NCBI GenBank assembly: GCA_009783145.1
Contig: WRHR01000001.1
Coordinates: forward strand, 64,492 to 128,491
Source of the DNA: Alphaproteobacteria bacterium
GTDB taxonomy: Bacteria; Pseudomonadota; Alphaproteobacteria; Rs-D84
Direction: 5' to 3'
DNA length: 64,000 bases
Both the position numbers and the translations under genes were made by a program. The stretch's first letter is position 1. Each line of letters opens with the position of its first letter. The notes beneath the pieces were generated by a model, which saw only the letters and a program-made list of their open reading frames with translations, ran no database searches and was not told the DNA's origin. Positions 54,595 through 62,874 of the stretch are shown piece by piece.

Positions 54595-55923
54595 ATGAAC
54601 CCAAATAAAATGCCCAAGAAAGAAAGTAAAATTCTTAAGCTCACTACTGGTCCTGCGTCTGATCACGCGCCGCTGGCCGACCGTATGCGTCCGCGCACAA
54701 TCGACGAGATTATTGGTCAGCGGCAGCTGCTGGGGGAAACAGGCGTAGTGCGGCAGATGGTGGATTCCGGACGGCTTTCCAACCTGCTGCTGTGGGGACC
54801 GCCGGGCAGCGGGAAAACGACGATTGCGCGCGCCTTGGCGAACAGCGTTGATTTGGAATTCATGCCTATGAGTGCCGTCTTTTCAGGCACCGCGGATATC
54901 AAGAAAGCGATGGAGGCCGCCAGAATGAACCGCGGGCTTGGTCGCGGAACCTTGCTGTTCATAGATGAAATCCACCGGTTTAACAAGACTCAACAGGATA
55001 CTCTGCTGCCTTATTTAGAGGACGGAACAGTGGTATTCGTTGGCGCAACGACGGAAAACCCAAGTTTTGAGTTAAATAACGCTCTGCTCTCGCGCTGTCA
55101 TATAGGCGTTTTGACGCCGCTGTCCACGGAAGATTTAATGCAGCTGTTAGAGCGCGCGGAAAAGTTCGTCGGCGAATCAAAGCTGCCGCTGACTAAAGAA
55201 GCGCGCATTCATCTGTGCCAGATGGCCGACGGAGACGCTCGGTTTCTGCTGAATACGGTCGAATACTTGGCGGCCACGAATTTCAAAGAACCATTAAGGC
55301 CCGAAGAATTGGACGCCGCGATTCAAAAGCGGGCCCCATTATCGGATAAAAGCGGGGACGAGCATTACAATCTAATCAGCGCGGTGCATAAGAGCTTGCG
55401 CGCAAGTGACACGGATGCGGCATTATATTGGACGGCGCGAATGATGGTCGGCGGACAGGATCCGAAATACCTGTTCCGGCGGCTGACAAGATTTGCGATG
55501 GAGGATATCGGTCTGGCCGACCCGAATGCGGTGCAGCTGGCGCTTAACGCTTGGCAGGTATATGAAAGAATGGGTAGCCCGGAGGGAGATTTGGCGCTGA
55601 CGCAATTGGTGATTTATCTGGCCACGGCGCCGAAAAGCACGGCTAATTATCGCGCGGCGGGCGCGGCGTGGCGCGCGGCGGAAAAATTCGGCAGCATGAT
55701 GCCGCCGAAAAACATACTGAACGCGCCAACCAGAATGATGAAAAATATGGGATACGGCGAAGGATATATTTACGAACCCGACACATTGGAAGGCTTCAGC
55801 GGGCAAAACTGCTTTCCGGAGACAATGCCAAGGCAAACATTCTATCGTCCCATAGAGCGCGGCTTTGAACGCGAGATAAAAAAGAGACTCGATTATTGGG
55901 AAAGTTTGAGGAAGAAGAAATAG
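54595..55923 (+). CDS. rarA: Replication-associated recombination protein RarA (MgsA)
   Basis: AAA+ ATPase acting at stalled replication forks, related to clamp loaders. 442 residues. PLADRMRPRTIDEIIGQRQL at the start, Walker A LLLWGPPGSGKTTIARAL, Walker B TLLFIDEIHRFNK, sensor 1 VGATTENPSFELN, and the C-terminal tetramerisation part with GYIYEPDTLEGFSGQNCFPE. Complete. 54494-54594 is the AT-rich divergent promoter region. Confidence 0.94.
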   Translation: MNPNKMPKKESKILKLTTGPASDHAPLADRMRPRTIDEIIGQRQLLGETGVVRQMVDSGRLSNLLLWGPPGSGKTTIARALANSVDLEFMPMSAVFSGTADIKKAMEAARMNRGLGRGTLLFIDEIHRFNKTQQDTLLPYLEDGTVVFVGATTENPSFELNNALLSRCHIGVLTPLSTEDLMQLLERAEKFVGESKLPLTKEARIHLCQMADGDARFLLNTVEYLAATNFKEPLRPEELDAAIQKRAPLSDKSGDEHYNLISAVHKSLRASDTDAALYWTARMMVGGQDPKYLFRRLTRFAMEDIGLADPNAVQLALNAWQVYERMGSPEGDLALTQLVIYLATAPKSTANYRAAGAAWRAAEKFGSMMPPKNILNAPTRMMKNMGYGEGYIYEPDTLEGFSGQNCFPETMPRQTFYRPIERGFEREIKKRLDYWESLRKKK

Positions 55924-55929
55924 CAAACA

Positions 55930-56100
55930 AACTGGATTGCTTCGCTTCGCTCACAGTTTTTGTTTGCTGGATTGCTTCGTCGCTAACGCTCCTCGCAATG
56001 ACAATTCGGTATTTGTTCTGAGCTGTATGCCCTGTTTCTGTTCTCCCTTGTCATTGCGAGCGCAGCGAAGCAATCCAGTCAATAACATCGCGCGAAGCGC
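55930..56100. repeat. Facing dispersed repeats (TGGATTGCTTCG / CGAAGCAATCCA)
   Basis: CTGGATTGCTTCGCTTCGCT, CTGGATTGCTTCGTCGCTAA..CTCGCAATGACA and, inverted, TGTCATTGCGAGCGCAGCGA..AGCAATCCAG. A common genome-wide repeat type; a relative lies between secD and secF (62765-62820). No gene in 55924-56124. Confidence 0.75.
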
Positions 56101-56124
56101 GACACAAATCGTAATTACTAATCT

Positions 56125-57156
56125 CTACAGTTCAAACTCCGACTTGTTCGGGAAATATGATTCAAAGAATTTCCGGTTGTTTTGAAGCGCGCGCTCGCCA
56201 TTCGCGCTGGCATCGTTTATACAGAACAGAAACGGCTTGTATTTCAAAATAGCATGGATAATCTGCCGCCCGTCCATCGTAAAATATTGCGGCTTGATGA
56301 ATATGCTTTTGACAAGGCGGACCAGCGTTTTTTTATTCAGGCCGCGATAATCCCCGGGCTCGCAAGAATCCGGTATCGCGCCATATTTCTTATGCAAGGT
56401 CAAGTGGCCTCGCCCCAACGCGTTGTTGTAAAGTATGTATATAAAGGTCAGAATATCATCCGGTTTTCTGAACCTGTTGTATATGGTTGTACGAATTTCT
56501 TTCGGGAATAGGCTTTTGATTTCCGTGAAATGCGATTTTCTGAAAGGCTCTAAATTATGGCTGGGCCAGCAGTAGTATTTCTTTCCGGTTTTTTCATATA
56601 CCAGCTTTTGAACCAGCATAAGTTTTTTGCCATGAAGCCCGCGTTTTCCCGCGATGGCTTTTGAAAAACCTGCATCGGTCCAAAGGTTTTCTTTGGGTTT
56701 GGGCTTCACAACATTTATCGGAAATCCATCCAAACTAAAAAAGTCATACGGATAATGCTCGCGCCCGAAAAACGTATCGTCGTTGGCCAGCAGGAAATGC
56801 TCGGCAAGGGCGGGAATATTGTCGACGCAGCTTGCGATCGCGCCAGAATTAAATGTCGGCAAGGCATCCGCCGGCATGATTTGTTTGTGGTCGATAATTG
56901 AAATTTTCGGATGCTTTGTATTCAGCCATTTCGGGACCTGACCGTCGGTTACTATATAAATATGGTTTATCCAAGGCGCGAACATATGGGCGCTGCGCAG
57001 GGCGTATCTCAGCTCGTCATTATCGCGAAATCGGGCGTCGGTCTTCGCGTCTTTGTGCAAAAGGCCGGCTTGCTTCATATATTTGTCTTTTTTGGCGCGC
57101 CAGACGGTGTCGTTTCCATCAACCCACAGATAAACCAAATCAATAGGGAAATTCAT
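56125..57156 (-). CDS. Stealth-family sugar-phosphate transferase
   Basis: 343 residues. Stealth conserved regions are visible: CR1 IDLVYLWVDGNDTVWRAKK near the start, CR2 RFRDNDELRYALRSAHMFA and INHIYIVTDGQVPKWLN, CR3 with FLLANDDTFFGREHYPYDFF, and CR4 in the C-terminal third. These proteins transfer hexose-1-phosphate (GlcNAc-phosphate) to make phosphodiester-linked capsule or surface glycans. ATG 57156 has AAGGTGG at seven bases; an upstream in-frame ATG at 57210 falls inside the leader. The ribosome site is buried in a 12-bp hairpin, part of a structured leader (57157-57390). Confidence 0.9.
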   Translation of the reverse strand: MNFPIDLVYLWVDGNDTVWRAKKDKYMKQAGLLHKDAKTDARFRDNDELRYALRSAHMFAPWINHIYIVTDGQVPKWLNTKHPKISIIDHKQIMPADALPTFNSGAIASCVDNIPALAEHFLLANDDTFFGREHYPYDFFSLDGFPINVVKPKPKENLWTDAGFSKAIAGKRGLHGKKLMLVQKLVYEKTGKKYYCWPSHNLEPFRKSHFTEIKSLFPKEIRTTIYNRFRKPDDILTFIYILYNNALGRGHLTLHKKYGAIPDSCEPGDYRGLNKKTLVRLVKSIFIKPQYFTMDGRQIIHAILKYKPFLFCINDASANGERALQNNRKFFESYFPNKSEFEL

Positions 57157-57390
57157 AATAACGCCACCTTTTGTTATGCAAAAGATGGCGCGGGGAGGTT
57201 GAAAAATCACAGCAAGATGACCCCGCCGGGCTTTGGGCGAACCCTATTGTATACCCGGCGGCTCCCCGCAATGCGGGGATATGGTTTTAGGTGCATATCT
57301 GGCACCCTCACTGCGAAGTTTTCAACGCTTCGGCATCCTTTGCGGATACAAGGGTGACTATAGGTTATAGCAATTAATTATGCAAGAAAA
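57157..57390 (-). promoter_or_regulatory. Structured leader of the Stealth gene (riboswitch- or thermometer-like)
   Basis: Minus strand: TTGCAT-N17-TATAGT promoter (about 57359-57387); a three-way junction with closing stem CACCCT/AGGGTG and hairpins ATCC-GCAAA-GGAT and CGAAG..CTTCG; GGTGC-CAGATA-TGCACC; CCCCGC-ATT-GCGGGG; CCGCCGGG..CCCGGCGG enclosing GGG-TTCG-CCC; finally CGCCATCTTTTG-CATAA-CAAAAGGTGGCG (57162-57190) that sequesters the ribosome site. GTTGAAAA in an early loop can pair with TTTTTCAAC just upstream of that hairpin. I cannot match it to a known class. Confidence 0.65.
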
Positions 57391-57419
57391 AATAGGAATG
57401 AAAACACTGTCGGCTGGAT

Positions 57420-58133
57420 TTAGAATACTATATTCACGCGGCCGCCAACGCGCCAATCCTGCTGTTCGAATCCATACGACACAAAGCCCACATACTGCGT
57501 TCTGCCGTATTGGCGCACCAGCTTGAATCCAATGGTTTCTTCATCAAAATGCGGACTGGTCGCTTTCTGGAAGTCGAACCAGGTTCCGATTCGCCAGCCC
57601 TCGCCCAGCTTGAAATAAGCCTCGGGAACCAGGTTTATCCAAGCCATCCCGTGCGCTTCGTCAAAAATCCAACTGGTCTTCAGCAAGCCCGCCAAGGTAA
57701 CCCAGCTCCACTGATGTCCGATCCTAAAGCCCGTCATATAAATGGTATCTGAAAACGCCGGCTCTGCATTGCCCGAAAACTTCACGCCCATAAAGGCATC
57801 CGCGATAATCGGACCTTCGGACATGCGGTACATAACATCCACGCCTATGTGTGAAAAGCCGTCATATTTACGGTCCCGGTCGAAATCATATTGAAGCTTT
57901 ACATTGCCGCCAATAACAAACAGGTCATTAACGCCGTAAGCCGCGCGCAAATCCGCGCCAAGAATGCTGTCCCCCAGCCGCAGCCCCCCGGTCAAGGCAA
58001 GGTCGCGCGCGCGCGCGAAATACAAGGGGTCTTCAACATCCCATTCTGCCGCGTTCGCGGCAGCAGTGAATAGTGTATAGTGTATAGTGTATAATGAACA
58101 GCTCACGACAAATAATCGCATAATCTTTTTCAT
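57420..58133 (-). CDS. Outer-membrane beta-barrel protein
   Basis: 237 residues. Signal peptide MKKIMRLFVVSCSLYTIHYT.. with hydrophobic core encoded by TACACTA heptamers and cleavage at about ANA-AEWD; the mature part is about ten to twelve alternating aromatic strands (IGGNVKLQYDFDRD, WVTLAGLLKTSWIFD, TQYVGFVSYGFEQQ) ending VGGRVNIVF with the terminal Phe. No ligand motif seen. GAGGATATT before the ATG. The upstream gene at 58172-59401 encodes another barrel; the pair may be co-transcribed. Confidence 0.78.
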   Translation of the reverse strand: MKKIMRLFVVSCSLYTIHYTLFTAAANAAEWDVEDPLYFARARDLALTGGLRLGDSILGADLRAAYGVNDLFVIGGNVKLQYDFDRDRKYDGFSHIGVDVMYRMSEGPIIADAFMGVKFSGNAEPAFSDTIYMTGFRIGHQWSWVTLAGLLKTSWIFDEAHGMAWINLVPEAYFKLGEGWRIGTWFDFQKATSPHFDEETIGFKLVRQYGRTQYVGFVSYGFEQQDWRVGGRVNIVF

Positions 58134-58174
58134 AATATCCTCACTTCACACTATATACTATACGTTATACACTA
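58046..58174. repeat. Tandem-repeat-arm element R (AGTGTAT heptamers) at the 57420 gene start
   Basis: Palindrome CTGCCGC-GTTC-GCGGCAG (58046-58063, coding the signal-peptidase site), heptamers AGTGTAT/AGTGAAT (58064-58093), spacer, complementary TACACTA-type arm (58142-58174) reaching the stop of the next gene. Confidence 0.82.
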
Positions 58175-59401
58175 AAAATACAGTAGCAAATTTATGCCGA
58201 CCTGGGTGTCTCGATACTTGGACAACGCGGCACGGCCCATGCAATGTGCCTCCAGCGGGCTCCAATCGGCCGGAAGTCCCGCCCACCAAGTAGGCGGCGC
58301 AGCATTATCGACCGCGCACTGCGTCCCCGGCTCGCACCAAGCGTACATATAGACATCTTTTGCGGAGTTCGCCGAATCCCACAGCGAAGTTTTTCCATAA
58401 AGCCCCAGCGCAAGGCTATCCATCGGCTGCCAATAGATTGCAGCCCTTGCCGACAACTGGCTGTGCCAGGAATAGCTTCCGAAAATACCCTGCAGGTCGG
58501 CCGACCACTGGTCGGTGAACTTGTGGAATACTCCCGCGCCTCCTTCCACATATATAGAGTTGGTAACATCCCTTTCAAAAGCTATATACGCAACCTGACC
58601 CGCATTATCGATTATACCGTTTCCGTACGACGAATCGTCCCACATGATATAAGCCAGATTTGCAAGCCCGTAGACCATGGTTTCCGGCGTTACCTTGTAC
58701 CCGACCTTACCCGCCAGCATCAGGTTGTTCGCGATTTCCGCGGATTGGAAGAATCCGCCGACATTGGCGACCCATTCGTCATCCTCATAGAATTTCCATT
58801 GCAGCCCCAGGCCCCAGATGGAAATTCCGCTATCCGACATCTTGTCGGTCGAAGCTGGCAATAGCAAAGGAGCATAAGAATTCCAATGCATCTGATATTT
58901 CGTATTCGAGTATTTGATCATACCCAGCACGGCGACTTCGTCGGTGATTCCGACGGACAGGTCTTCTTTGATAAAGAACTCGCTGGCTTTCCAGTTTCCT
59001 GTAAGTCCGCCCCAAGGACCCGTTGCGGGAACAATCTCGAAATCATAGGAGTTCCAGGCAAGACCTATATCGGTCAGAGAGCCGACATGGCCCGAGCGCG
59101 GCTGAAAGAAAGGATCCGACAGCGTCAGAGTATTCGGCTTGCGCGGTTCGGATTTTTTCGGCGCGGGCGCAGGCGCGGGCGCAGGTTCGACCTTTTGCGG
59201 CCTGATTATAACCGGCGCGGTTTCGGGTTCCGGATAGCATCCCGTGAAATCGCATCCTCTGTAATCTTCGTAAACATTATGCCGCGGAGTAGGTTCGACA
59301 TATCGCGTCGAACTGCCGGCGTATCGCGTCGCAGCGTCTGCGGCGCCTGCAACCAGTGTAATTCCGCCCAATGCGGCAAAAACAAAATGAAGTTGTTTCA
59401 T
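58172..59401 (-). CDS. Outer-membrane beta-barrel protein with Pro-rich N-terminus
   Basis: 409 residues. Signal peptide MKQLHFVFAALGGITLVAGAADA, a 70-residue Pro/Ala-rich segment with a Cys pair (YRGCDFTGCYPEPE), then a barrel of many aromatic strands (GITDEVAVLGMIKY, GYKVTPETMVYGLANLAYIM) ending VGINLLLYF. The Pro-rich part may cross or contact peptidoglycan (inference). Promoter TTTACT-N16-TATAAT and AAAGGGTGAAAAT precede the ATG. The TAG stop is part of the heptamer arm of element R. Confidence 0.78.
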   Translation of the reverse strand: MKQLHFVFAALGGITLVAGAADAATRYAGSSTRYVEPTPRHNVYEDYRGCDFTGCYPEPETAPVIIRPQKVEPAPAPAPAPKKSEPRKPNTLTLSDPFFQPRSGHVGSLTDIGLAWNSYDFEIVPATGPWGGLTGNWKASEFFIKEDLSVGITDEVAVLGMIKYSNTKYQMHWNSYAPLLLPASTDKMSDSGISIWGLGLQWKFYEDDEWVANVGGFFQSAEIANNLMLAGKVGYKVTPETMVYGLANLAYIMWDDSSYGNGIIDNAGQVAYIAFERDVTNSIYVEGGAGVFHKFTDQWSADLQGIFGSYSWHSQLSARAAIYWQPMDSLALGLYGKTSLWDSANSAKDVYMYAWCEPGTQCAVDNAAPPTWWAGLPADWSPLEAHCMGRAALSKYRDTQVGINLLLYF

Positions 59402-59452
59402 ATTTTCACCCTTTGTTTATGAAAGAATTATATCACAAAAAGGGAAAAAGTA

Positions 59453-59645
59453 AAAGTAGGAAGTAGAAAGTAGGAGGTAGGAGGTAGGAGGTAGGAGGTT
59501 TAAGGTGAAAAGTTATCTTTATCATTCTAGACCGATAGAACAAAAAGCATAAAATACGTTGTCTATTATAATGGACATCTACTTCCTACCTCCTACTTCC
59601 TACCTTCGCGGACCTTATCGTCGCGCAGCGACGATAAGGTCCGCG
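59453..59645. repeat. Tandem-repeat-arm element H (GTAGGAG heptamers, TGTCC core)
   Basis: Left arm of GGTAGGA/AGTAGGA heptamers (59453-59500), core TTGTCTATTATAATGGACA (59559-59577), complementary right arm (59579-59604), then a 17-bp perfect palindrome GCGGACCTTATCGTCGC-GCA-.. (59608-59644) that encodes the end of the PAP2 protein. Confidence 0.85.
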
Positions 59646-60295
59646 GCAACCATCCCAATAAATGCGCCCAACAGGACGTCGGACGGGAAATGAGCCCCAA
59701 CCGCGACGCGCGAAACACCGATAATTACGGCCAGCGTCCAAGTCGCCCATTTGAACCGCGGGAACATCAGCCCGATCATGACCAAGGCGGCAAAGCTGGC
59801 CGTCGCATGGCCGCTCGGCATGGAATTAAACGCCCAATCGCTTGTGAACGGATAAAAACCGACCTGCTCCAGCTCTTCCAGAAACACCGGGCGCATACGG
59901 CCCAGTGAAAATTTCAAAATCCATCCGACCGCGCCGGATAACAATAGAGCACAGAGCATAGAGCATAGAGCATAGTTATTCGCGTACTTGAATTTTGTAA
60001 TGCTTCTTTTAATAAAAGGAATTAATTTGAATTTTTTATTATCTATGCTCTGTGCTCTGTGCTCTGTGCTCTTGATTGCGACTGCGATAGCGTATGCTAT
60101 CGCAGTCGCAATCACCCAAACTTTGAACGAAGTTACCGCGCCGATAATGTGCGCCCAGGCGCCATCAAATCTGCGCAGGAAAAAGTAAAGCGGAGCATCC
60201 AGCCAGAAAATGCCAGCCAGACACAAAGCCGCGACGGTTCCCACCGCAATCGCAATCCATTTCCATTTAAGAGTATTATTTTTATTCAGAAACAT
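59615..60295 (-). CDS. PAP2-family phosphatase
   Basis: 226 residues, five or six membrane helices. Acid-phosphatase motifs: KFSLGRMRP (C1), MPSGHATASF (C2) and SRVAVGAHFPSD (C3), with the catalytic His residues. Such enzymes dephosphorylate undecaprenyl or phosphatidic lipids in the envelope. Two arrays are inside: AIKSTEHRAQSIDN and NYALCSMLCALLLSG, the latter forming part of a membrane helix, with a 19-bp palindrome between native sequence and array (60074-60115). The ATG is one base after the S41-type gene stop. Confidence 0.88.
   Translation of the reverse strand: MFLNKNNTLKWKWIAIAVGTVAALCLAGIFWLDAPLYFFLRRFDGAWAHIIGAVTSFKVWVIATAIAYAIAVAIKSTEHRAQSIDNKKFKLIPFIKRSITKFKYANNYALCSMLCALLLSGAVGWILKFSLGRMRPVFLEELEQVGFYPFTSDWAFNSMPSGHATASFAALVMIGLMFPRFKWATWTLAVIIGVSRVAVGAHFPSDVLLGAFIGMVAADLIVAARR
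59944..60115. repeat. Tandem-repeat-arm element T inside the PAP2 gene
   Basis: AGAGCAY heptamers (59946-59975), spacer of about 65 bases, complementary heptamers (60044-60073), then perfect palindrome TGATTGCGACTGCGATAGC-GTAT-.. (60074-60115). Confidence 0.85.
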
Positions 60296-60296
60296 T

Positions 60297-61817
60297 CTAA
60301 TTTTTCTCCGCTATCAGCCCTTTATAAAGCCTTCCGTCCGTCAGGATTTTCATCGCAACGGCGGTGGCCAGCAAATCTTCATCCTCGCCGGATTTGATTA
60401 TCGGACAGCCTTTGCGCGCGGCGGCCGCGTCCAAGCGCGCGTTCGCATTGAAGTCTTTCGCGTTAAAGTCTCCGTTTATGACATTGATAAAAAACGCGCT
60501 CTGCTGCGATTGCGAGCGGATATTGGACAGGCATACCAGCGGAAAGACTCCGCGCCCGTCAAGCTTCATTCCCCGGCCACTTTTGATGGAGCGATTGCCC
60601 AGCTCTATTATGCCCCCCGTCGACAGTTCTATCTTCGTAATCAAGCGCGCGAACCCGGCCGTCGGCGTTCCGACAAGCGCTCCGCGGCGCTCCTCGTGAA
60701 ACGCCATCGCGATGGCCTCGGCTGCGCCTTGCGTCTCGTTGGATACCAAGACAACGACTGGCACGCCCGTGACGGATGCGCCGCCGGGAATGACCTCGAC
60801 CTCTTCCCCGCCGTTCTCTTGAATACGCATAACCGGCCTTGGGCCCAAGAATAAACCGCCCAGTTTTGCCGCCGCGCGCTCGTCCCCGCCGCGCGCCACG
60901 CGCAAATCAAGAATGATTCCGGATGTGTTTTTATATGTGGCCAGCGCTTCGTTAACAATTTTCACCGCATCTTCGGAGATATTATAAACGATGATTTCAA
61001 GGATATTGGTCTTGCGGCGCTCGGGGTCTTGGGCCCTGAAAACTATATCCGCGTCCGCCATGACCACCGTCGCGCGCCGCAGCACTACTGTCTTGGTTCC
61101 GCTTGGGGAGGCCACTTTCAATTTAATCGTGCCGGAGTTAAATCCCGCGAATTCCGCGTTAAGATCCGCGTCCGACATCTGGGCGACGTCCAAGCCGTTC
61201 ATTCCGACAATCAGGTCCCCATCGTTTATCCCGGCGATATCCGCCTGGCTGCCTTTTATGATGCCGGTCACACGCCAGTATCCGCGAGTATCGCGGCTGC
61301 CTTCCAGCCCGGCGCTGGTAAGCACCCGGCTGTTATCCCGGCCGGCCGCGACATATCTCCCGTTCGTGTCCAGCGCATACGTCATCGCCGCCACCGCAAT
61401 GGAGACAATCGTACTCTGCGGATGCGCGGCCAGCGCAGGCTCGCCCGTGCGCATTTTTACAAGTATTGCCGTGGCGATCTGACCAAAGCCGTACCAATCC
61501 TTTGGCTCGGGCCGAGGCCAAGTGCCCAAGATATCATCCCCCCGTACAAGGACGACGCGGCTGTCGGTCACCGCGATCTTGACCTTGGGCGCAAGCGTTT
61601 CCAACGATTCCAAAGCTGCGCGGATATCCTTGCCGCCGAATTTCGCGCGGTCCAGTTTTTCAAAAATCTCGGCGAAAGTGTCAGAGGCCTCGAAAACTTT
61701 CATACCATCAATGACTGGTGTTTCCTGGTCAAACAAATCAGCGGCATGACAAGTAGGAAGTAGGAAGTAGGAAGTAGGAAGTACAAATAAAGATAAAAAT
61801 AAAAAAAGTTTTTTCAT
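60297..61817 (-). CDS. S41 (C-terminal processing) peptidase-like protein, probably inactive
   Basis: 506 residues. Signal peptide MKKLFLFLSLFVLPTSYFLL.., whose core is encoded by AGTAGGA-type heptamers; a helical N-terminal part; a PDZ domain (about 170-250, VTGIIKGSQADIAGINDGDL); and an S41 fold (about 270-420, IILDLRVARGGDERAAAKLG). The nucleophile region reads VSNETQGAAEAIA where active CtpA/Prc enzymes have GSASASE, and the general-base Lys region reads GTPTAGFAR instead of GTFGKG, so both catalytic residues are missing. Likely a pseudo-peptidase that binds rather than cuts. Same minus-strand run as the PAP2 gene. Confidence 0.8.
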   Translation of the reverse strand: MKKLFLFLSLFVLPTSYFLLPTCHAADLFDQETPVIDGMKVFEASDTFAEIFEKLDRAKFGGKDIRAALESLETLAPKVKIAVTDSRVVLVRGDDILGTWPRPEPKDWYGFGQIATAILVKMRTGEPALAAHPQSTIVSIAVAAMTYALDTNGRYVAAGRDNSRVLTSAGLEGSRDTRGYWRVTGIIKGSQADIAGINDGDLIVGMNGLDVAQMSDADLNAEFAGFNSGTIKLKVASPSGTKTVVLRRATVVMADADIVFRAQDPERRKTNILEIIVYNISEDAVKIVNEALATYKNTSGIILDLRVARGGDERAAAKLGGLFLGPRPVMRIQENGGEEVEVIPGGASVTGVPVVVLVSNETQGAAEAIAMAFHEERRGALVGTPTAGFARLITKIELSTGGIIELGNRSIKSGRGMKLDGRGVFPLVCLSNIRSQSQQSAFFINVINGDFNAKDFNANARLDAAAARKGCPIIKSGEDEDLLATAVAMKILTDGRLYKGLIAEKN

Positions 61818-61876
61818 ATTTCAACCTTTGTATTATTATGGCGTATAATAATGAATTATACTTCCTACTTCCTAAT
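61750..61876. repeat. Tandem-repeat-arm element U (AGTAGGA heptamers)
   Basis: AAGTAGG heptamers (61750-61782) encode the signal-peptide core of the S41-like protein; a short complementary arm ACTTCCTACTTCCTAA (61861-61876) contains the secF stop codon. Confidence 0.8.
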
Positions 61877-62732
61877 TCTCTTTCCTGAGATTAAAGTGAT
61901 ATAGTATGACGTTGGAAATATAGATGGATGTAAGCGTGCCCATGATCACGGCGAACGCCATAGCGATTGAGAACTCGCGCAGAACCGCGCCGCCGAATAA
62001 GTAAAGCCCAATCATGCAAAGTATGGTCGACACGGACGTCAGAACGGTACGCATCATCATTTCGTTGATGGACAAGTCTATCAGGTCGTCCTGCGGCATC
62101 TTGTGATACTTCTTCGCGTTCTCTTCGATACGGTCGTAATTCACGACCTTGTCGTTGATGGAGTATCCCAATCCCATCAGGATAACGGCAATTGCGGTCT
62201 GATTGAACTCTAAACCTGCAATGCTGAAAAATCCGAACATCAGGACGAAGTCCAGAACCAGCGATACCAGCGAGCCCACGGCATACCCCCCCTTGTATCG
62301 AATCCAGATATAGATGCTCATCAGAACGAACGCGAACAAGACGGCCATAATTCCGCCTCGAATTAATTCTCCGCCGATTTTTGGGCCGACGATTTGAACC
62401 TGAGAATAACCGACGCGGTCACCGAAGATATTTTTTATCTCGCTGACGACGGCGTTCTGCTGGTCTTCGGTCGCGCCTTTTTCAAGTCCTATGCGCACCA
62501 GGATATTGCCGCCCGAAACGGATTGCAGCTCCGGCTTGAACGCGGCGAGATCGCCGCGCATCTTGTCGATGGTGTAATCCGCGGACTTGGGCGTTATCTC
62601 CATAGAGATTCCACCGGCGAAATCGATTCCGTAATTCAGTCCGCGGAACAAAAGCGCCAGCACGGACAGCACCACCAATACTGCAGAAACCCAGTACGAC
62701 AGCTTGCGATATTTCATGAAGTGTAGAGTCAT
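61872..62732 (-). CDS. secF: Protein translocase subunit SecF
   Basis: Works with SecD to pull proteins through SecYEG using the proton gradient. 286 residues, six membrane helices. YGIDFAGGISMEI is the first periplasmic-domain motif; VGPKIGGELIRGGIMAVLFA follows, and GLGYSINDKVVNYDRIEEN and RTVLTSVSTILC are the conserved transmembrane motifs, with N and D replacing some common residues. The start at 62732 has AAAGG seven bases upstream. A near-identical six-codon start (MTLHFM) occurs 115 bases upstream (see 62791-62847). secD is the upstream gene. Confidence 0.93.
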   Translation of the reverse strand: MTLHFMKYRKLSYWVSAVLVVLSVLALLFRGLNYGIDFAGGISMEITPKSADYTIDKMRGDLAAFKPELQSVSGGNILVRIGLEKGATEDQQNAVVSEIKNIFGDRVGYSQVQIVGPKIGGELIRGGIMAVLFAFVLMSIYIWIRYKGGYAVGSLVSLVLDFVLMFGFFSIAGLEFNQTAIAVILMGLGYSINDKVVNYDRIEENAKKYHKMPQDDLIDLSINEMMMRTVLTSVSTILCMIGLYLFGGAVLREFSIAMAFAVIMGTLTSIYISNVILYHFNLRKEN

Positions 62733-62764
62733 TTTTTTACCTTTGTATTTGTAATTCATGTATC

Positions 62765-62820
62765 CTTGCGACGCACACATCTGCTCGTCGCTAATAACGC
62801 TCCTCGCAGTGTGCTTGTAC
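62765..62820. repeat. Dispersed repeat between secD and secF
   Basis: CACACATCTGCTCGTCGCTA..CGCTCCTCGCAGTGTG, a relative of the TTGCTTCGTCGCTAACGCTC repeat at 55965. It carries CACAC arms and lies between the two copies of the secF start. Confidence 0.7.
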
Positions 62821-62847
62821 GCTCGGATTCATAAAATGTAAAGTCAT
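62791..62847 (-). CDS. Short upstream reading frame, duplicate of the secF start
   Basis: 18 codons, MTLHFMNPSVQAHCEERY-stop, after AAGGAGAAAAATTT, a stronger ribosome site than secF's own. Its first 20 bases match the secF start except at three third positions (TTA/CTA, CAT/CAC, TTT/TTC), all synonymous. It may be the old secF start, cut off by insertion of the 62765-62820 repeat, or a leader peptide. Confidence 0.5.
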   Translation of the reverse strand: MTLHFMNPSVQAHCEERY

Positions 62848-62874
62848 AAATTTTTCTCCTTAATCACAAAAGAA

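Noticed and set aside
57157-57390. RNase P, 6S, SRP or tmRNA gene
   Set aside because: None of the signature sequences of these RNAs is present, and the structure ends in a sequestered ribosome site of the next gene.
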